Source of the DNA: [Clostridium] innocuum
Lineage (GTDB): Bacteria; Bacillota_I; Bacilli_A; Erysipelotrichales; Erysipelotrichaceae
Length of the DNA stretch: 64,000 bases
NCBI GenBank assembly: GCA_012317185.1
Contig: CP048838.1
Coordinates: 1,798,001-1,862,000, forward strand
Direction: 5' to 3'
Below the pieces are notes generated by a model. The model worked only from the letters and a program-made list of their open reading frames with translations. It was not told where the DNA came from and made no database searches. Of the stretch, positions 34,766 to 44,557 are shown one piece after another (position 1 is the stretch's first letter; the number at the start of each line of letters is the position of its first letter). The position numbers were made by a program, and so were the translations under genes.

Positions 34766-34800
34766 ATTGTTAGTTCCTTTCTATATTGGGAGGTGAATCA

Positions 34801-34820
34801 GTGCTTCTAAAATGCTTCTA
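34801..34820 (+). repeat. Right inner arm-type repeat
   Basis: An exact copy of the 20-mer at 23511-23530 in the same orientation, 98 bases inside attR. It again has two TGCTTCTA octamers one helical turn apart. Confidence 0.7.
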
Positions 34821-34918
34821 TTTATTTTGAAAACATAGTGGAATGAGTGAAATGAATAAAATATGATAAATAAAATGAAGAAAAGATAATGAAACAACTA
34901 GGAAATTAAACTTCGATG

Positions 34919-34932
34919 TTGAGTGGGAATAA
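34919..34932 (+). repeat. Right attachment site core (attR)
   Basis: TTGAGTGGGAATAA is identical to the end of guaA at 23439-23452. Excision between the two would place guaA directly before 34933. Confidence 0.85.
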
Positions 34933-34947
34933 GAAAATGAATCAAAA

Positions 34948-35004
34948 GGGACTGTAACGAATCGTCATGAAAATTGGGCTACAGAACGTTACAGCTCTTT
35001 TTTT
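34948..35004 (+). terminator. Terminator after attR (original guaA terminator or IS end)
   Basis: CTGTAACG (34952-34959) pairs with CGTTACAG (34987-34994), followed by CTCTTTTTTT. Before insertion it would have followed guaA by about 15 bases. It could also be an end of the adjacent IS1182 remnant. Confidence 0.65.
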
Positions 35005-35123
35005 CGTGTGTTTGCAGAGGTATTCATAAGATTCATGTTTCATCTCAGTGCTATCACATATTCTAATGATTATCGTGTACATAAAAACTATTCCACTGAT
35101 TATGTGATAAAATTGCCTTCTGC

Positions 35124-36215
35124 TCACGCCTTTGGTAATTCTTCTTCTTTTTTACGCTGCTTGTGTTTATGGTATTTTCTGATATTATATCTGATTGCTG
35201 CCAGATATATCTCCTCTTTTACACCGATTTCTCCTCTTCGGCGTAATCTTGTATATCCATAGTCCTGTTTCAGATTCGCAAACACTTCCTCTGCCTGGAT
35301 GCTTCTCTGCATCATAATCTTCTTTCCTTCCTCGCTTTCGAGATTCTTGCGCACCTCTTTATGATATTTTTCCATATCCCGGCTTCTGTTCAGCGTCCTG
35401 CCTTTCCTGGCTTTTGTGCATCTCGATCTCAAAGGGCAGTCTCCGCAATGCTCATTCACATATTTCTGATTTGTCTTTGGATACATACTTCTATGATCCA
35501 GCCTTGATGATACCAGCGTAAAAGCATGCCCTGCCGGACAGATGATCTCACCATTCTCATTCTCTTTCATTTGAAAGTATTTGAACTGATTCTTTTTCGT
35601 TTTCTTCTCTTTTTCCTTCTCATATCCAGGATATTTCAAATACTGCTCAATATGGTGGATACTGTTATAACCGTAATTATTATAGCAGCCATATCCAGCA
35701 TCTGCTCTGATATAGATATGCCGGATAAATTCGCTGCTTACTCCCATCTGCACATTATATCCCGGTTTGAATACACCGGTATTGTTATAATAATCATATT
35801 TCATATGCATAAATGTTGCATCTGAATCTGCCTTAGAGAAACTGTTGCGTTCTGCAAGTATATCTATATGAAGCGTATATTTATACATCTTCAGTGCATA
35901 TTCCTTTAATTCATCATAGTATCTCTGGATTTTATGCTTTCTTTGCCCCTTACCATGTTTGAACTCTATCCCGTGTCCATTCATGTATCGTTCGATCCAA
36001 TCACAGACATCCAACAGATAATCAAGTCTGATTCCATGATAGACTGAAAAAATCATTGATAATTTAAGGTCCATTTTTAATATAACGGTTTAGACTCTTA
36101 ATGCATTTCATTGTCTATTCCCAGCATCTGGCTCAATATTTCGTTGTAGCCTTCTTCCACACAAAGGTCATTTCGTTTGCATCCGCTTCAAATTTAGTGC
36201 CATCAAGATACAAAC
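35124..36215 (-). pseudogene. IS1182-family transposase, 5' truncated
   Basis: The open part (35124-36074) encodes 316 residues of the C-terminal two-thirds of an IS1182 transposase: KADSDATFMHMK, GYNVQMGVSSEFI, the CPAGHAF and CGDCPLRSRC cysteine region, and RSIQAEEVFANLKQDYG. Upstream on the minus strand (about 36140-36215) another frame reads YLDGTKFEADANEMTFVWKK, the region with the first catalytic Asp, so there is a deletion or frameshift near 36100. The N-terminus is lost at about 36215. Normal length is 450-550 residues. The gene is inactive and sits between the guaA island and the type I RM locus. Confidence 0.85.
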
Positions 36216-36230
36216 CAGATGTATTTCATT

Positions 36231-36290
36231 TAAAAACACTTTTTAAATTTGAAAAAAATCTTTTCAAATACAAAGAAAAGTGTTTTTTTA
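36231..36290 (+). terminator. Hairpin with T-run before the RM locus
   Basis: AAAAACACTTTT (from 36232) pairs with AAAAGTGTTTTT (36277-36288). An inner AAATTTGAAAA/TTTTCAAAT stem extends it. Seven T close it. It would insulate the RM operon from upstream reading. Confidence 0.65.
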
Positions 36291-36422
36291 TTATGCTGAA
36301 AGAAGTGTTTTCGATAGGATAGTAATTTAATATATATTTTTAATAAATATTCGTTATTGTATATAAAAAAGGATTTAACAAGATAATCAGAAATGAAATA
36401 TAAATTTATTTCAAATAATTAT

Positions 36423-36458
36423 TTGACAAACTATATTTGCAGTGATAAGATATCACTG
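36423..36458 (+). promoter_or_regulatory. Promoter of the type I RM operon under a 19-bp palindrome
   Basis: TTGACA (36423-36428) and TAAGAT (36446-36451) are 17 bases apart. CAGTGATAAGATATCACTG (36440-36458) is a perfect palindrome with 8-base arms that covers the -10 box, so a repressor is likely. No controller gene lies next to it. Confidence 0.72.
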
Positions 36459-36507
36459 ACGAGAAATATAACAATATTGCAAAAAAGTTTTGAAAGGAGA
36501 AAGTGTT

Positions 36508-37086
36508 TTGGAAAAAAGAAAAATGCGTGAGTTTGTTAATTTTTTACCAGGTATTAACCCGACACGTGCTGAGAAGCAGTTTGGTACTAAAGAAATCGAT
36601 TATTATGATCAAGCCGCTTTTGAAAGAGACTACAATCATGAAGAAGGGTTTATGGAGAATAATCCATTTGCATCTTTTGAAGAAGGCATCTCTCTTTCTG
36701 CTGGGGATGTTATAATTAGTAATTCTATGCAATTAGCTACAATTGTTGGGAATAGTAACGCTGGAAAGGTACCTTCATTGAATTTTACTAAAGTTGAGTT
36801 TACAAATAGCGAAATAGACAAAAGGTATTTTATTTATTTATTTAATGCTTATTCAGGAGTTAAAAGACAAAAAGAGAGAGAGTTACAAGGGACTGGACTA
36901 ATTATGAGAATTCCTATAAAAGCCTTAAATGAACTTGTCATTCCAATTATCTCTATGGAAGAGCAACAGAAGATTGGTAAGGCTTATAACGAGATGTTGA
37001 AACTGCAAAGCAAGTTAACAAAGTATACAGAACTCATAGAAAAATTTGTGGGTACGGTTCTTGAAGAAAATTTAAAGGAGAGGTGA
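36508..37086 (+). CDS. hsdS: Half-size type I specificity subunit (HsdS-like)
   Basis: A 192-residue protein about half the length of a normal HsdS. It carries one target recognition domain (INPTRAEKQF, GDVIISNSMQLATIVGN) and one C-terminal conserved helix (EEQQKIGKAYNEMLKLQSKLTKY). Half-S proteins can work as dimers that read a palindromic site, or may be accessory. The most likely start is TTG 36508, eight bases after AAAGGAG. It is the first gene after the operator promoter and lies four bases before hsdR. Its recognition domain does not resemble that of the second hsdS. Confidence 0.75.
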   Translation: MEKRKMREFVNFLPGINPTRAEKQFGTKEIDYYDQAAFERDYNHEEGFMENNPFASFEEGISLSAGDVIISNSMQLATIVGNSNAGKVPSLNFTKVEFTNSEIDKRYFIYLFNAYSGVKRQKERELQGTGLIMRIPIKALNELVIPIISMEEQQKIGKAYNEMLKLQSKLTKYTELIEKFVGTVLEENLKER

Positions 37087-37090
37087 TCGT

Positions 37091-40000
37091 ATGAGCGACT
37101 ATAAGAGTGTATCAGAATTGGCTTTTGAAAAAGAAGTCATCAATTATCTTACAACAATTGGTGGAGTAAAGCAGTGGGAGTATATGGATAATATCAAAAC
37201 AACAGATCAATTGTGGGATAATTTTAAAGTTATCTTAGAACAGAATAATCGAGCTAGAATGGATGAATCACTAACGACAACTGAGTTTAATCAGGTCAAA
37301 AAAATTATTTCAAATATTGATTCACCATACCATGCTGGACAGTTTCTATATGGAGTGAATGGTGTTTCTGAAATTGAAGTAGATCTTGACAATGGTAAAC
37401 ACGTATTCTTGACTGTATTTGATCAGGCACAAGTAGGTGGAGGAAATACGGTTTACCAAGTTGTGAATCAAATTGAACGTCCTAAAGTAGTCGATGGTAA
37501 ACCAAATCGCCGATTTGATGTAACACTTTTGATAAATGGTCTTCCAATTATTCAAATCGAGTTGAAGAAAGCGTTGCATACAACTACAGAATCATTAAAC
37601 CAGATGGAACAATATATTGCTGAAAAACAATACAGCGGGATATTCTCAACTTTACAAATTTTAATTGCTATGACACCACATGATATTCGTTATATGGCAA
37701 ATACTGAGATTGGAAATTTTAATCGCGCTTTTGCATTCAACTGGCAAAACGAGGATGATGCCAAACCTGTGCGCTCATGGAAAACATTTGCAGATAAAGT
37801 TCTCTCAATACCAATGGCTCATGACATGGCTACACGCTATATGATTCTTGATGGAACTAAAAATAAAGAAAGTATCAAAGTTATGCGTCCATATCAAGTG
37901 TACGCAACTAAACGTTTAATTGATAAAGTTAGAAAGTTTGACTTTAAATATGATAGTGGGAAACTAGGATATATTTGGCATACAACTGGTAGTGGAAAAA
38001 CCATAACCAGTTTTAAAACCGCATGGCTTGCCAGCCGATTGTCTAATGTAGATAAAGTTGTTTTCTTGGTTGATCGTATTGCCCTTACAAATCAAACAGC
38101 AGATGCTTATCAGGCATACGACCCTGTTGCAGGTTTTGAAGGAAAAAGTGGCGTAGTGAATGATACTGCAAACATTTCAGATTTACACAGCAAATTAACG
38201 AAAAAAAGCGATAAAAATATTATAGTAACAAGCATTCAGAAGATGTCACGTTATGTTTCACATGCTAGTTTTAAACCTTTGAATGAAAATATTCTTTTCA
38301 TTGTAGATGAGGCTCATCGCTCAACAGGAGATGGTGCTGAAAATGAAGGCATGCTTCAAAGTATTCGTAAGGCAATACCAAATTGTGGATGGGTAGGCTA
38401 TACAGGAACACCTAAATTTCCAGAAACTCGTGAAATATTTGGTGATATTCTGCATGCATATACCATTAAAGAAGCAATTGCTGATAAGAATGTCCTTGGG
38501 TTTAATGTGGAATTCAAAGAAACTATCGAAGCACCAGAAAGTTCCTCAGAAGAGGATATTGATGATAATATAAAGGCAAGTGTTTATGATACAAGTCCAG
38601 AACATGTTGAACTAGTAGTGAAAGATATTTTCGAAAACTGGAAAAAACGCTCGAATAATGGAAAGTATAATGCTTTATTTACGGTACATGTTGGAGGCAA
38701 TAAACCATCAACTCCTCGAGCGATGGAATATTTTGATAAATTTTCTGAAGTTAATGCGACAAAGTCTGACAATGATAAATTGAAGGTAGCAGTAAGTTTT
38801 TCTGCAGATACAACAAACAGCACTCGTCAACTGAAAACTAATGAAAATTTACATCGTGCTATCAAAGCATATAATGGATTATTTGGCACGCATTACGATA
38901 TGACTTCGGTAAAAGCGTATACGGAAGATTTAGCACGCAGATTAAACAAAACAGCAGATGATGGGAAATTTCTTGATTTGGTGATTGTTGTAGATCAATT
39001 TTTAACAGGATTTGATGCACCTGAATTAAATACACTTTATATTGACCGTACTTTAAAAGGCGGAAATCTTATCCAAGCCTATTCTCGAACTAACCGTATG
39101 CAAAACTTAATTGATAAACCTTGGGGGAATGTGATCAATTATCGATGGCCTATTCAAAATGAACTTGAAATGAATAAAGCTTTTTATGTATATTCAAATC
39201 GAGATTCTGCTAATGAACAAATAAGTCTTGAACTGGATGAACTTAAAGAAGATAACAAGAACGCAGGTATTATTTCAAAGCCATTTAGTGAAGTCCAAGG
39301 TGAATTACAAAAAGTGGTTAGAGAACTTTCTAAACTAACAAATAACTTTATACAATTACCACCCAGCGAAAATGCACAAGATGAAGTTTTTGAAAACTTG
39401 AAAGAATACAATCGCTTGCTTAGTCAGTTAAAACAATATACTGAAGATGATGATAAGAATCCTGTTTCAGCATATGATGACCCAAAAGATTTCTACAAAC
39501 GCATTGGTATTACAGAAGAAGAGGAAGTTATTTTAACTACCGTGATTGCTGGTGAACTGAAAGAAAGATTCGCAAAACGAGACGATATTGATATATATCA
39601 AGTAAATCTTTCGATGATTCATATCCATGACGTTACTATCAATTATGATTACTTGATTGATTTGATTGCTCAAATGGCTGATGAAGTTCATGCTCATGAA
39701 ATGATGAAGGCTGAAAAAACAAGAGATGATATATATATTGAAATTGCTAAATCAGATAATGATAAAGAAAAATATAAAGTGCGAAATTTCGTATCTAGGA
39801 TTTTTAATGGCCAATTTAAATTTGATCGTTATCCAGCGCCACGTGATGTTGAAATGATGAATAAAGCAATAGATAAAGATCAAAAAGATACGAATACACA
39901 ATTACTAACTAATTTTGTACGAAAATGGGGATTGGATAATAGCGTTAAACCAAAAGATCTTGAAACCTTAATAAATAAACACCGTCCTGGTCAAGAAGAT

Positions 40001-40162
40001 ATGGACAAGCAAAATGAGTTAACACATATCATGAATGATGCAAGATCATATTATAAAGAAATTGCTTCAGCTGAAGTTTCACAGTTATCTTGGGTAAAAT
40101 ATCGTATTGAATTCCGTAGAGCTTTCTATGCTCTTGCTGACGAAATTAAAAAGGGAGAATAA
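37091..40162 (+). CDS. hsdR: Type I restriction endonuclease subunit R
   Basis: A 1023-residue motor and nuclease. The N-terminal PD-(D/E)xK core has Asp143 (RFDVTLL) and Glu157-x-Lys159 (IELKK). The helicase part follows: Walker A TTGSGKT near residue 300, the VDEAHR box, the YTGTP motif and later SF2 motifs ending in YSRTNRMQN. A long helical C-terminal region binds the methylase. GGAGAGGTG precedes ATG 37091. Length and motifs are complete, so it should be functional with HsdM and HsdS. Confidence 0.95.
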   Translation: MSDYKSVSELAFEKEVINYLTTIGGVKQWEYMDNIKTTDQLWDNFKVILEQNNRARMDESLTTTEFNQVKKIISNIDSPYHAGQFLYGVNGVSEIEVDLDNGKHVFLTVFDQAQVGGGNTVYQVVNQIERPKVVDGKPNRRFDVTLLINGLPIIQIELKKALHTTTESLNQMEQYIAEKQYSGIFSTLQILIAMTPHDIRYMANTEIGNFNRAFAFNWQNEDDAKPVRSWKTFADKVLSIPMAHDMATRYMILDGTKNKESIKVMRPYQVYATKRLIDKVRKFDFKYDSGKLGYIWHTTGSGKTITSFKTAWLASRLSNVDKVVFLVDRIALTNQTADAYQAYDPVAGFEGKSGVVNDTANISDLHSKLTKKSDKNIIVTSIQKMSRYVSHASFKPLNENILFIVDEAHRSTGDGAENEGMLQSIRKAIPNCGWVGYTGTPKFPETREIFGDILHAYTIKEAIADKNVLGFNVEFKETIEAPESSSEEDIDDNIKASVYDTSPEHVELVVKDIFENWKKRSNNGKYNALFTVHVGGNKPSTPRAMEYFDKFSEVNATKSDNDKLKVAVSFSADTTNSTRQLKTNENLHRAIKAYNGLFGTHYDMTSVKAYTEDLARRLNKTADDGKFLDLVIVVDQFLTGFDAPELNTLYIDRTLKGGNLIQAYSRTNRMQNLIDKPWGNVINYRWPIQNELEMNKAFYVYSNRDSANEQISLELDELKEDNKNAGIISKPFSEVQGELQKVVRELSKLTNNFIQLPPSENAQDEVFENLKEYNRLLSQLKQYTEDDDKNPVSAYDDPKDFYKRIGITEEEEVILTTVIAGELKERFAKRDDIDIYQVNLSMIHIHDVTINYDYLIDLIAQMADEVHAHEMMKAEKTRDDIYIEIAKSDNDKEKYKVRNFVSRIFNGQFKFDRYPAPRDVEMMNKAIDKDQKDTNTQLLTNFVRKWGLDNSVKPKDLETLINKHRPGQEDMDKQNELTHIMNDARSYYKEIASAEVSQLSWVKYRIEFRRAFYALADEIKKGE

Positions 40163-40163
40163 A

Positions 40164-41393
40164 ATGAGTGAACTAATAACAAAAGTACCTGCAATAAGGT
40201 TCAAAGGATTTACCGACCCTTGGGAGCAGCGTAAGATAGGAACAATAACAGAATCTTTCTCTGGTGGAACGCCAACCGCAGGAAAATCTGAATACTATGG
40301 TGGTGAAATCCCTTTCATTCGTTCAGGTGAAATTTCATCAGACTCAACCGAACTTTTTATCACAGATGCTGGGCTGAATAACTCGTCTGCAAAAATGGTT
40401 GAGCTTGGTGATATTCTTTATGCCCTTTATGGTGCTACAAGTGGCGAGGTGAGCATTTCAAGGATTAATGGGGCAATTAATCAAGCTATTCTTGCTCTCC
40501 GACCAATTCAAGGTGACGATTCCTACATGATTGTTCAGTGGTTAAAGAAGCAAAAAGAAACAATCATTTCAACTTACCTTCAAGGCGGCCAAGGAAATTT
40601 GTCTAGCTCAATCGTCAAAGAACTGCTGATAACTTTGCCAAAAGATAAAGATGAACAAGTAAAAGTGGGGTCATTCTTCAAGCAGATTGACCAAATCATG
40701 ACCCTTCAACAGCGTGAGTTAGATTTGATGAAAAAGCAAAAACAAACCTTGCTTTCAAAAATGTTCCCAAAAACTGGTGAACAATTTCCAAAAATTCGAT
40801 TTAAAGGTTTTACTGATCCTTGGGAACAGCGTAAGTTGGGAGAGTTTGGTAAAACTTTCACAGGTCTATCAGGAAAAACTAAAGATGATTTTGGACATGG
40901 TGATGCAAAATTTGTAACTTATATGAATGTATTTCAAAATGCTGTTGCAAGTATTGATCAACTTGATTCTATTGAGATTGATTCAAAGCAAAACGAAGTA
41001 AAAAAAGGAGATGTTTTTTTTACAACATCATCAGAAACCCCTGAAGAAGTTGGGATGTCGTCTGTATGGAAATACGACTGTAACAACGTTTATCTAAATA
41101 GTTTTACATTTGGCTATCGTCCGAATATAAATCTTGATTTAGATTATCTCGCTTTCATGCTTCGCTCGGTAGGAGTAAGAAATAAAATTATCTTTTTAGC
41201 ACAAGGGATTTCAAGGTATAATATCTCAAAAACAAAAATGATGGATATTGAAGTTCCTATTCCAAGGTACGAAGAACAACTGAAGATTGGTAAGTTCCTT
41301 GCTAACATAGAAAAGACCATCACCCTTCAACAGCGAAAGCTAGATCAGATGAAAATAATGAAAAAATCGCTACTTAAAGCAATGTTTGTATAA
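40164..41393 (+). CDS. hsdS: Type I specificity subunit HsdS
   Basis: A 409-residue protein with two target recognition domains, each introduced by the same phrase (RFKGFTDPWEQRKIG near residue 12 and RFKGFTDPWEQRKLG near 210), and two conserved helices (QQRELDLMKKQKQTLLSKMF; LQQRKLDQMKIMKKSLLKAMF). ATG 40164 follows AGGGAGAA. The gene order hsdR-hsdS-hsdM is unusual but complete. A nearly identical copy of its second half lies silent at 43080-43593, so this is probably the expressed gene of an allele-shuffling set. Confidence 0.93.
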   Translation: MSELITKVPAIRFKGFTDPWEQRKIGTITESFSGGTPTAGKSEYYGGEIPFIRSGEISSDSTELFITDAGLNNSSAKMVELGDILYALYGATSGEVSISRINGAINQAILALRPIQGDDSYMIVQWLKKQKETIISTYLQGGQGNLSSSIVKELLITLPKDKDEQVKVGSFFKQIDQIMTLQQRELDLMKKQKQTLLSKMFPKTGEQFPKIRFKGFTDPWEQRKLGEFGKTFTGLSGKTKDDFGHGDAKFVTYMNVFQNAVASIDQLDSIEIDSKQNEVKKGDVFFTTSSETPEEVGMSSVWKYDCNNVYLNSFTFGYRPNINLDLDYLAFMLRSVGVRNKIIFLAQGISRYNISKTKMMDIEVPIPRYEEQLKIGKFLANIEKTITLQQRKLDQMKIMKKSLLKAMFV

Positions 41394-41413
41394 AAATAAA
41401 AGGAGAAAAAAAT

Positions 41414-43033
41414 ATGAGTAATACTACAGAAATTACCACAAAATTATGGGCTATGGCAAACAAATTACGGGGAACGATGGATGCTAGCGAATATAAAAAT
41501 TATATTTTACCATTTATGTTCTATCGTTATTTGTCTGAGAATCAAAATAAATTTTTGAAAGATAATCATTTAGAAGATTTTTATGCGTTAACTGATAGCA
41601 GTGAACGTGAAGAATATCTTGAAGAGATTAGTCGTGGCCTTGGTTATGCAATAATTCCAGAATACACTTGGGGAAATTTAGTATCTAAAATTGAAAATCA
41701 TAAGATTAAGGCTAGTGATTTTCAAGATATGTTTGATTCTTTTAATACAAATGCTAAACGAAATCCTGTCGCTGAAGCAGATTTTGCTAATGTATTCTCA
41801 GATGTTAATTTAGGGGATACACGTCTTGGAATAAGTACAAATGAACGTGCTAAAGCTTTAAATGATATTGTTTTAATGATCAATGAGTTTACTTTCAAAG
41901 ATGAAACTGGACACGATATTTTAGGTGATGTATATGAATATTTAATTGGACAATTTGCAGCTAGTGCAGGTAAAAAGGGTGGAGAATTTTATACACCACA
42001 TGAAGTAAGCCAAATTTTAGCAAAAATCGTAACATTAAATGTAAAAGATACAGGAGATCAATTTCGTGTGTATGATCCGACGATGGGATCAGGATCACTT
42101 TTACTTACAGTTCAAAAGGAATTGCCAAACGGAGAGAAAGAGGGAAGTGTTGAATTCTATGGGCAAGAATTAAATACAACCACATATAATTTAGCTCGTA
42201 TGAATTTAATGATGCATGGGGTTAATTATAGAAACATGGAATTAAAAAGAGCGGATACACTTGATGCTGATTGGCCATTTGCTGAAAAGAATGGTATTCA
42301 GACACCGTTGAAGTTTGATGCTGTTGTTGCAAATCCTCCATATTCACAAAATTGGGATATTCAAAATATTGATCGTGAGAAAGATACACGATTCAAAGGA
42401 TTTGGCATTGCGCCAGCCTCAAAAGCTGACTATGCGTTTATTCTTCATGGAATATATCATTTGGATAAAACCGGTGCTATGGCTATTGTATTACCGCATG
42501 GTGTGCTTTTCCGTGGAGCATCAGAAGGGAAAATTCGTAAGAATATAATACAAGAAAATTTACTAGATGCAGTCATTGGGTTACCAGCGAACCTCTTCTA
42601 TGGAACAAGCATTCCAACATGCGTACTAGTGTTCAAAGGGCGTGAGGCTCGTGGTAATAATAAAGATATTCTATTTATTGACGCATCCAATGAGTTTGAA
42701 AAAGGAAAAAATCAAAATAAACTAACAGAAGAAAATATAAAAAATATTATAAATGTTTATCAAAATCGTAAAGATGTTGATAAATACGCTCATGTGGCTT
42801 CTTTGGATGAAATAAAAGAAAATGATTTTAATCTAAATATCCCACGGTATGTAGATACTTTTGAAGAAGAAGTTGTTGTTCCACTTCCAGAAGTAGCTAA
42901 AGAGTTAGAAGAAGTCCGCAAGGAAATCGAAGCCACTTCAAAAGAATTGTTTAATTTATTAGGTGATTTAGAAGGTACTTCTGAGGAATCAAAACAAGAA
43001 CTTAGTAAATTTATTGAATTGTTAAAACAATAG
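41414..43033 (+). CDS. hsdM: Type I DNA methyltransferase subunit M
   Basis: A 539-residue adenine methylase. The N-terminal HsdM_N domain (KLWAMANKLRGTMDASEYKNYILPFMFYRYLS) is followed by the N6-Mtase domain: GEFYTPHEVSQIL, motif I DPTMGSGSLL, and the catalytic motif IV VVANPPYSQNW. GGAGAA precedes ATG 41414. Together with HsdS it protects host DNA. A perfect 11-bp hairpin follows the stop. Confidence 0.95.
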   Translation: MSNTTEITTKLWAMANKLRGTMDASEYKNYILPFMFYRYLSENQNKFLKDNHLEDFYALTDSSEREEYLEEISRGLGYAIIPEYTWGNLVSKIENHKIKASDFQDMFDSFNTNAKRNPVAEADFANVFSDVNLGDTRLGISTNERAKALNDIVLMINEFTFKDETGHDILGDVYEYLIGQFAASAGKKGGEFYTPHEVSQILAKIVTLNVKDTGDQFRVYDPTMGSGSLLLTVQKELPNGEKEGSVEFYGQELNTTTYNLARMNLMMHGVNYRNMELKRADTLDADWPFAEKNGIQTPLKFDAVVANPPYSQNWDIQNIDREKDTRFKGFGIAPASKADYAFILHGIYHLDKTGAMAIVLPHGVLFRGASEGKIRKNIIQENLLDAVIGLPANLFYGTSIPTCVLVFKGREARGNNKDILFIDASNEFEKGKNQNKLTEENIKNIINVYQNRKDVDKYAHVASLDEIKENDFNLNIPRYVDTFEEEVVVPLPEVAKELEEVRKEIEATSKELFNLLGDLEGTSEESKQELSKFIELLKQ

Positions 43034-43039
43034 AAAGGC

Positions 43040-43069
43040 AAGAGTGGAGATGTGCTTATCTCCACTCTT
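43040..43069 (+). terminator. Hairpin after hsdM
   Basis: AAGAGTGGAGA (43040-43050) pairs perfectly with TCTCCACTCTT (43059-43069). The following sequence has no real T-run, so it may act as an mRNA stabiliser as well as a weak terminator. Confidence 0.55.
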
Positions 43070-43079
43070 AAACTTATTC

Positions 43080-43593
43080 TTGGGAACAGCGTAAGTTGGG
43101 AGAACTTGGTAAAACTTTCACTGGTCTATCCGGAGAAACTAAAGATGATTTTGGATATGGTGATGCAAAATTTGTAACTTATATGAATGTATTTCAAAAT
43201 GTTGTTGCAAGTATTGATCAACTCGATTCTATTGAGATTGATTCAAAGCAAAACAAGTAAAAAAAGGAGATGTTTTTTTTACAACATCATCGGAAACCCC
43301 TGAAGAAGTTGGGATGTCATCTGTATGGAAATGCGACTGTAACAACGTTTATCTAAATAATTTTACATTTGGCTATCGTCCCGATATAAATTTTGATTTA
43401 GATTATCTCGCTTTCATGCTTCGCTCGGTAGGAGTAAGAAATAAAATTATCTTTTTAGCACAAGGAATTTCAAGGTACAGTATCTCAAAAACAAAAATGA
43501 TGATATTGAAGTTCCTATTCCAAGGTACGAAGAACAACTGAAGATTGGTAAATTCCTTGCTAACATAGAAAAGACCATCACCCTTCAACAGTT
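43080..43593 (+). pseudogene. Silent truncated hsdS copy
   Basis: This stretch is nearly identical to the second half of the hsdS gene (about 40820-41330), starting at the same TTGGGAACAGCGTAAG phrase. Single-base deletions (near 43253 and 43502) break the frame, and it ends abruptly inside the last conserved helix at 43593. It has no start codon. It looks like a storage cassette for the second recognition domain, or a duplication left by recombination. Confidence 0.85.
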
Positions 43594-43608
43594 GAGCCGA
43601 TTTTGTAG

Positions 43609-44522
43609 TTAACTTAATCCCGATAGTGAGCGCATAACAAGATTGAGGTCTTGATTCACAAGTTCTTGAATGATATGAAGATAAGTTTTTTGAGTCGTGG
43701 TCATGCTAGCATGTCCAAGCCTGCGGGCAACACTTGCGATTGATACTCCGGCAAAGAGCAATAGAGAGGCATGGGTATGTCTAATATCATGAATTGTGAT
43801 AATTGGAATATAAATAGCATTACAACGACGTTCAAGCAAATCGTTTATGGTTAAATTATAGATTTTGTTTTCTACGAAAATAGGTTCATATTTTGGAAGC
43901 ATTTTGATCAATTCAGAAAATTGAATAACAGTTTGCCTATCTATTTGTGCTTTTCTAACAGAAGAATGGTTTTTTTGTTGGAAGAAATCCTCCATCACCC
44001 TTATAGTCCCATGTTTTGTTGATTGACAATAATTTGGTGTGTGAAGTCAAAGTCATTTGGTGTTATTCCTAATGCTTCCGAAAAACGAATGCCGGGTTTT
44101 GCAACTAGTATAATTAGCCAATCTAAATTGATATGATCTGCTAAATCGAGAGTTGACAAAAGTATGTGAAGTCCAAATTGATTTAAGTATTTGCTTTTTA
44201 TGGAGCAGGATTTTTTTAATGTTAGGTTGGGTCACGATCGATGAGACCATTATCAACTGCATCCATGATAGCGCCTTTGACTTGGTGATGAAAGTCCATT
44301 GTGGTAACACTTTCGTGTTCAACTGCATAATCGTTTAGCAATTGCTGGTAAGTACGATTTCACTTCACAAAGTTTAAGATTTGGAGCAAGTTGTTCAATC
44401 CACTTTAATGCCATTATATATTTCTTCATTGTGAAATCACGAATTGCTCCTTCTTTATAGACAGTGATCCAATGCTTGTAGTAAGTGTGGAAATAGTTGT
44501 TGTTTGTTATTTCATTTAACAT
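43609..44522 (-). pseudogene. Tyrosine recombinase of the hsdS locus, inactivated
   Basis: Read on the minus strand, three pieces in different frames make one XerC/D-like recombinase. The N-terminal core-binding part (44319-44522) has YYKHWITVYKEGAIRDFTMKKYIMAL. A frame-broken middle (about 44000-44330) contains an AKPGIRFSEALGI segment with the first catalytic Arg. The C-terminal part (43609-43998) has HDIRHTHASLLL, LGHASMTTTQKTYLH with the final Tyr. At least two frameshifts or stops separate them, so it is not functional. Such genes (PsrA/CreX type) invert hsdS segments in streptococci and lactobacilli. Confidence 0.85.
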
Positions 44523-44557
44523 GATTTTTTCTCCTTTATATAATATTTTGGCTCACA

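Larger units (their letters stand above)
23439..34932. mobile_element. Integrated island in the 3' end of guaA (satellite/IME-like)
   Basis: About 11.5 kb of AT-rich DNA lies between 14-bp direct repeats TTGAGTGGGAATAA (23439-23452 and 34919-34932); the left copy is the end of guaA. It carries an integrase at the left edge, a divergent CI-like repressor/operator switch, a small HTH protein and a P4/D5-type primase-helicase, as in phage satellites (PICI/P4-like). It also has a TnpV gene and a DUF3848 pseudogene typical of Tn4451/ICE elements. No structural phage, relaxase or type IV secretion gene is present. Cargo is a McrBC-type defence cassette. guaA is a known integration hotspot. Confidence 0.85.

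Noticed and set aside
35008..35262. 84-codon plus-strand frame over the IS1182 transposase end
   Set aside because: It is the complement of the transposase C-terminus and a terminator; no start site or family.
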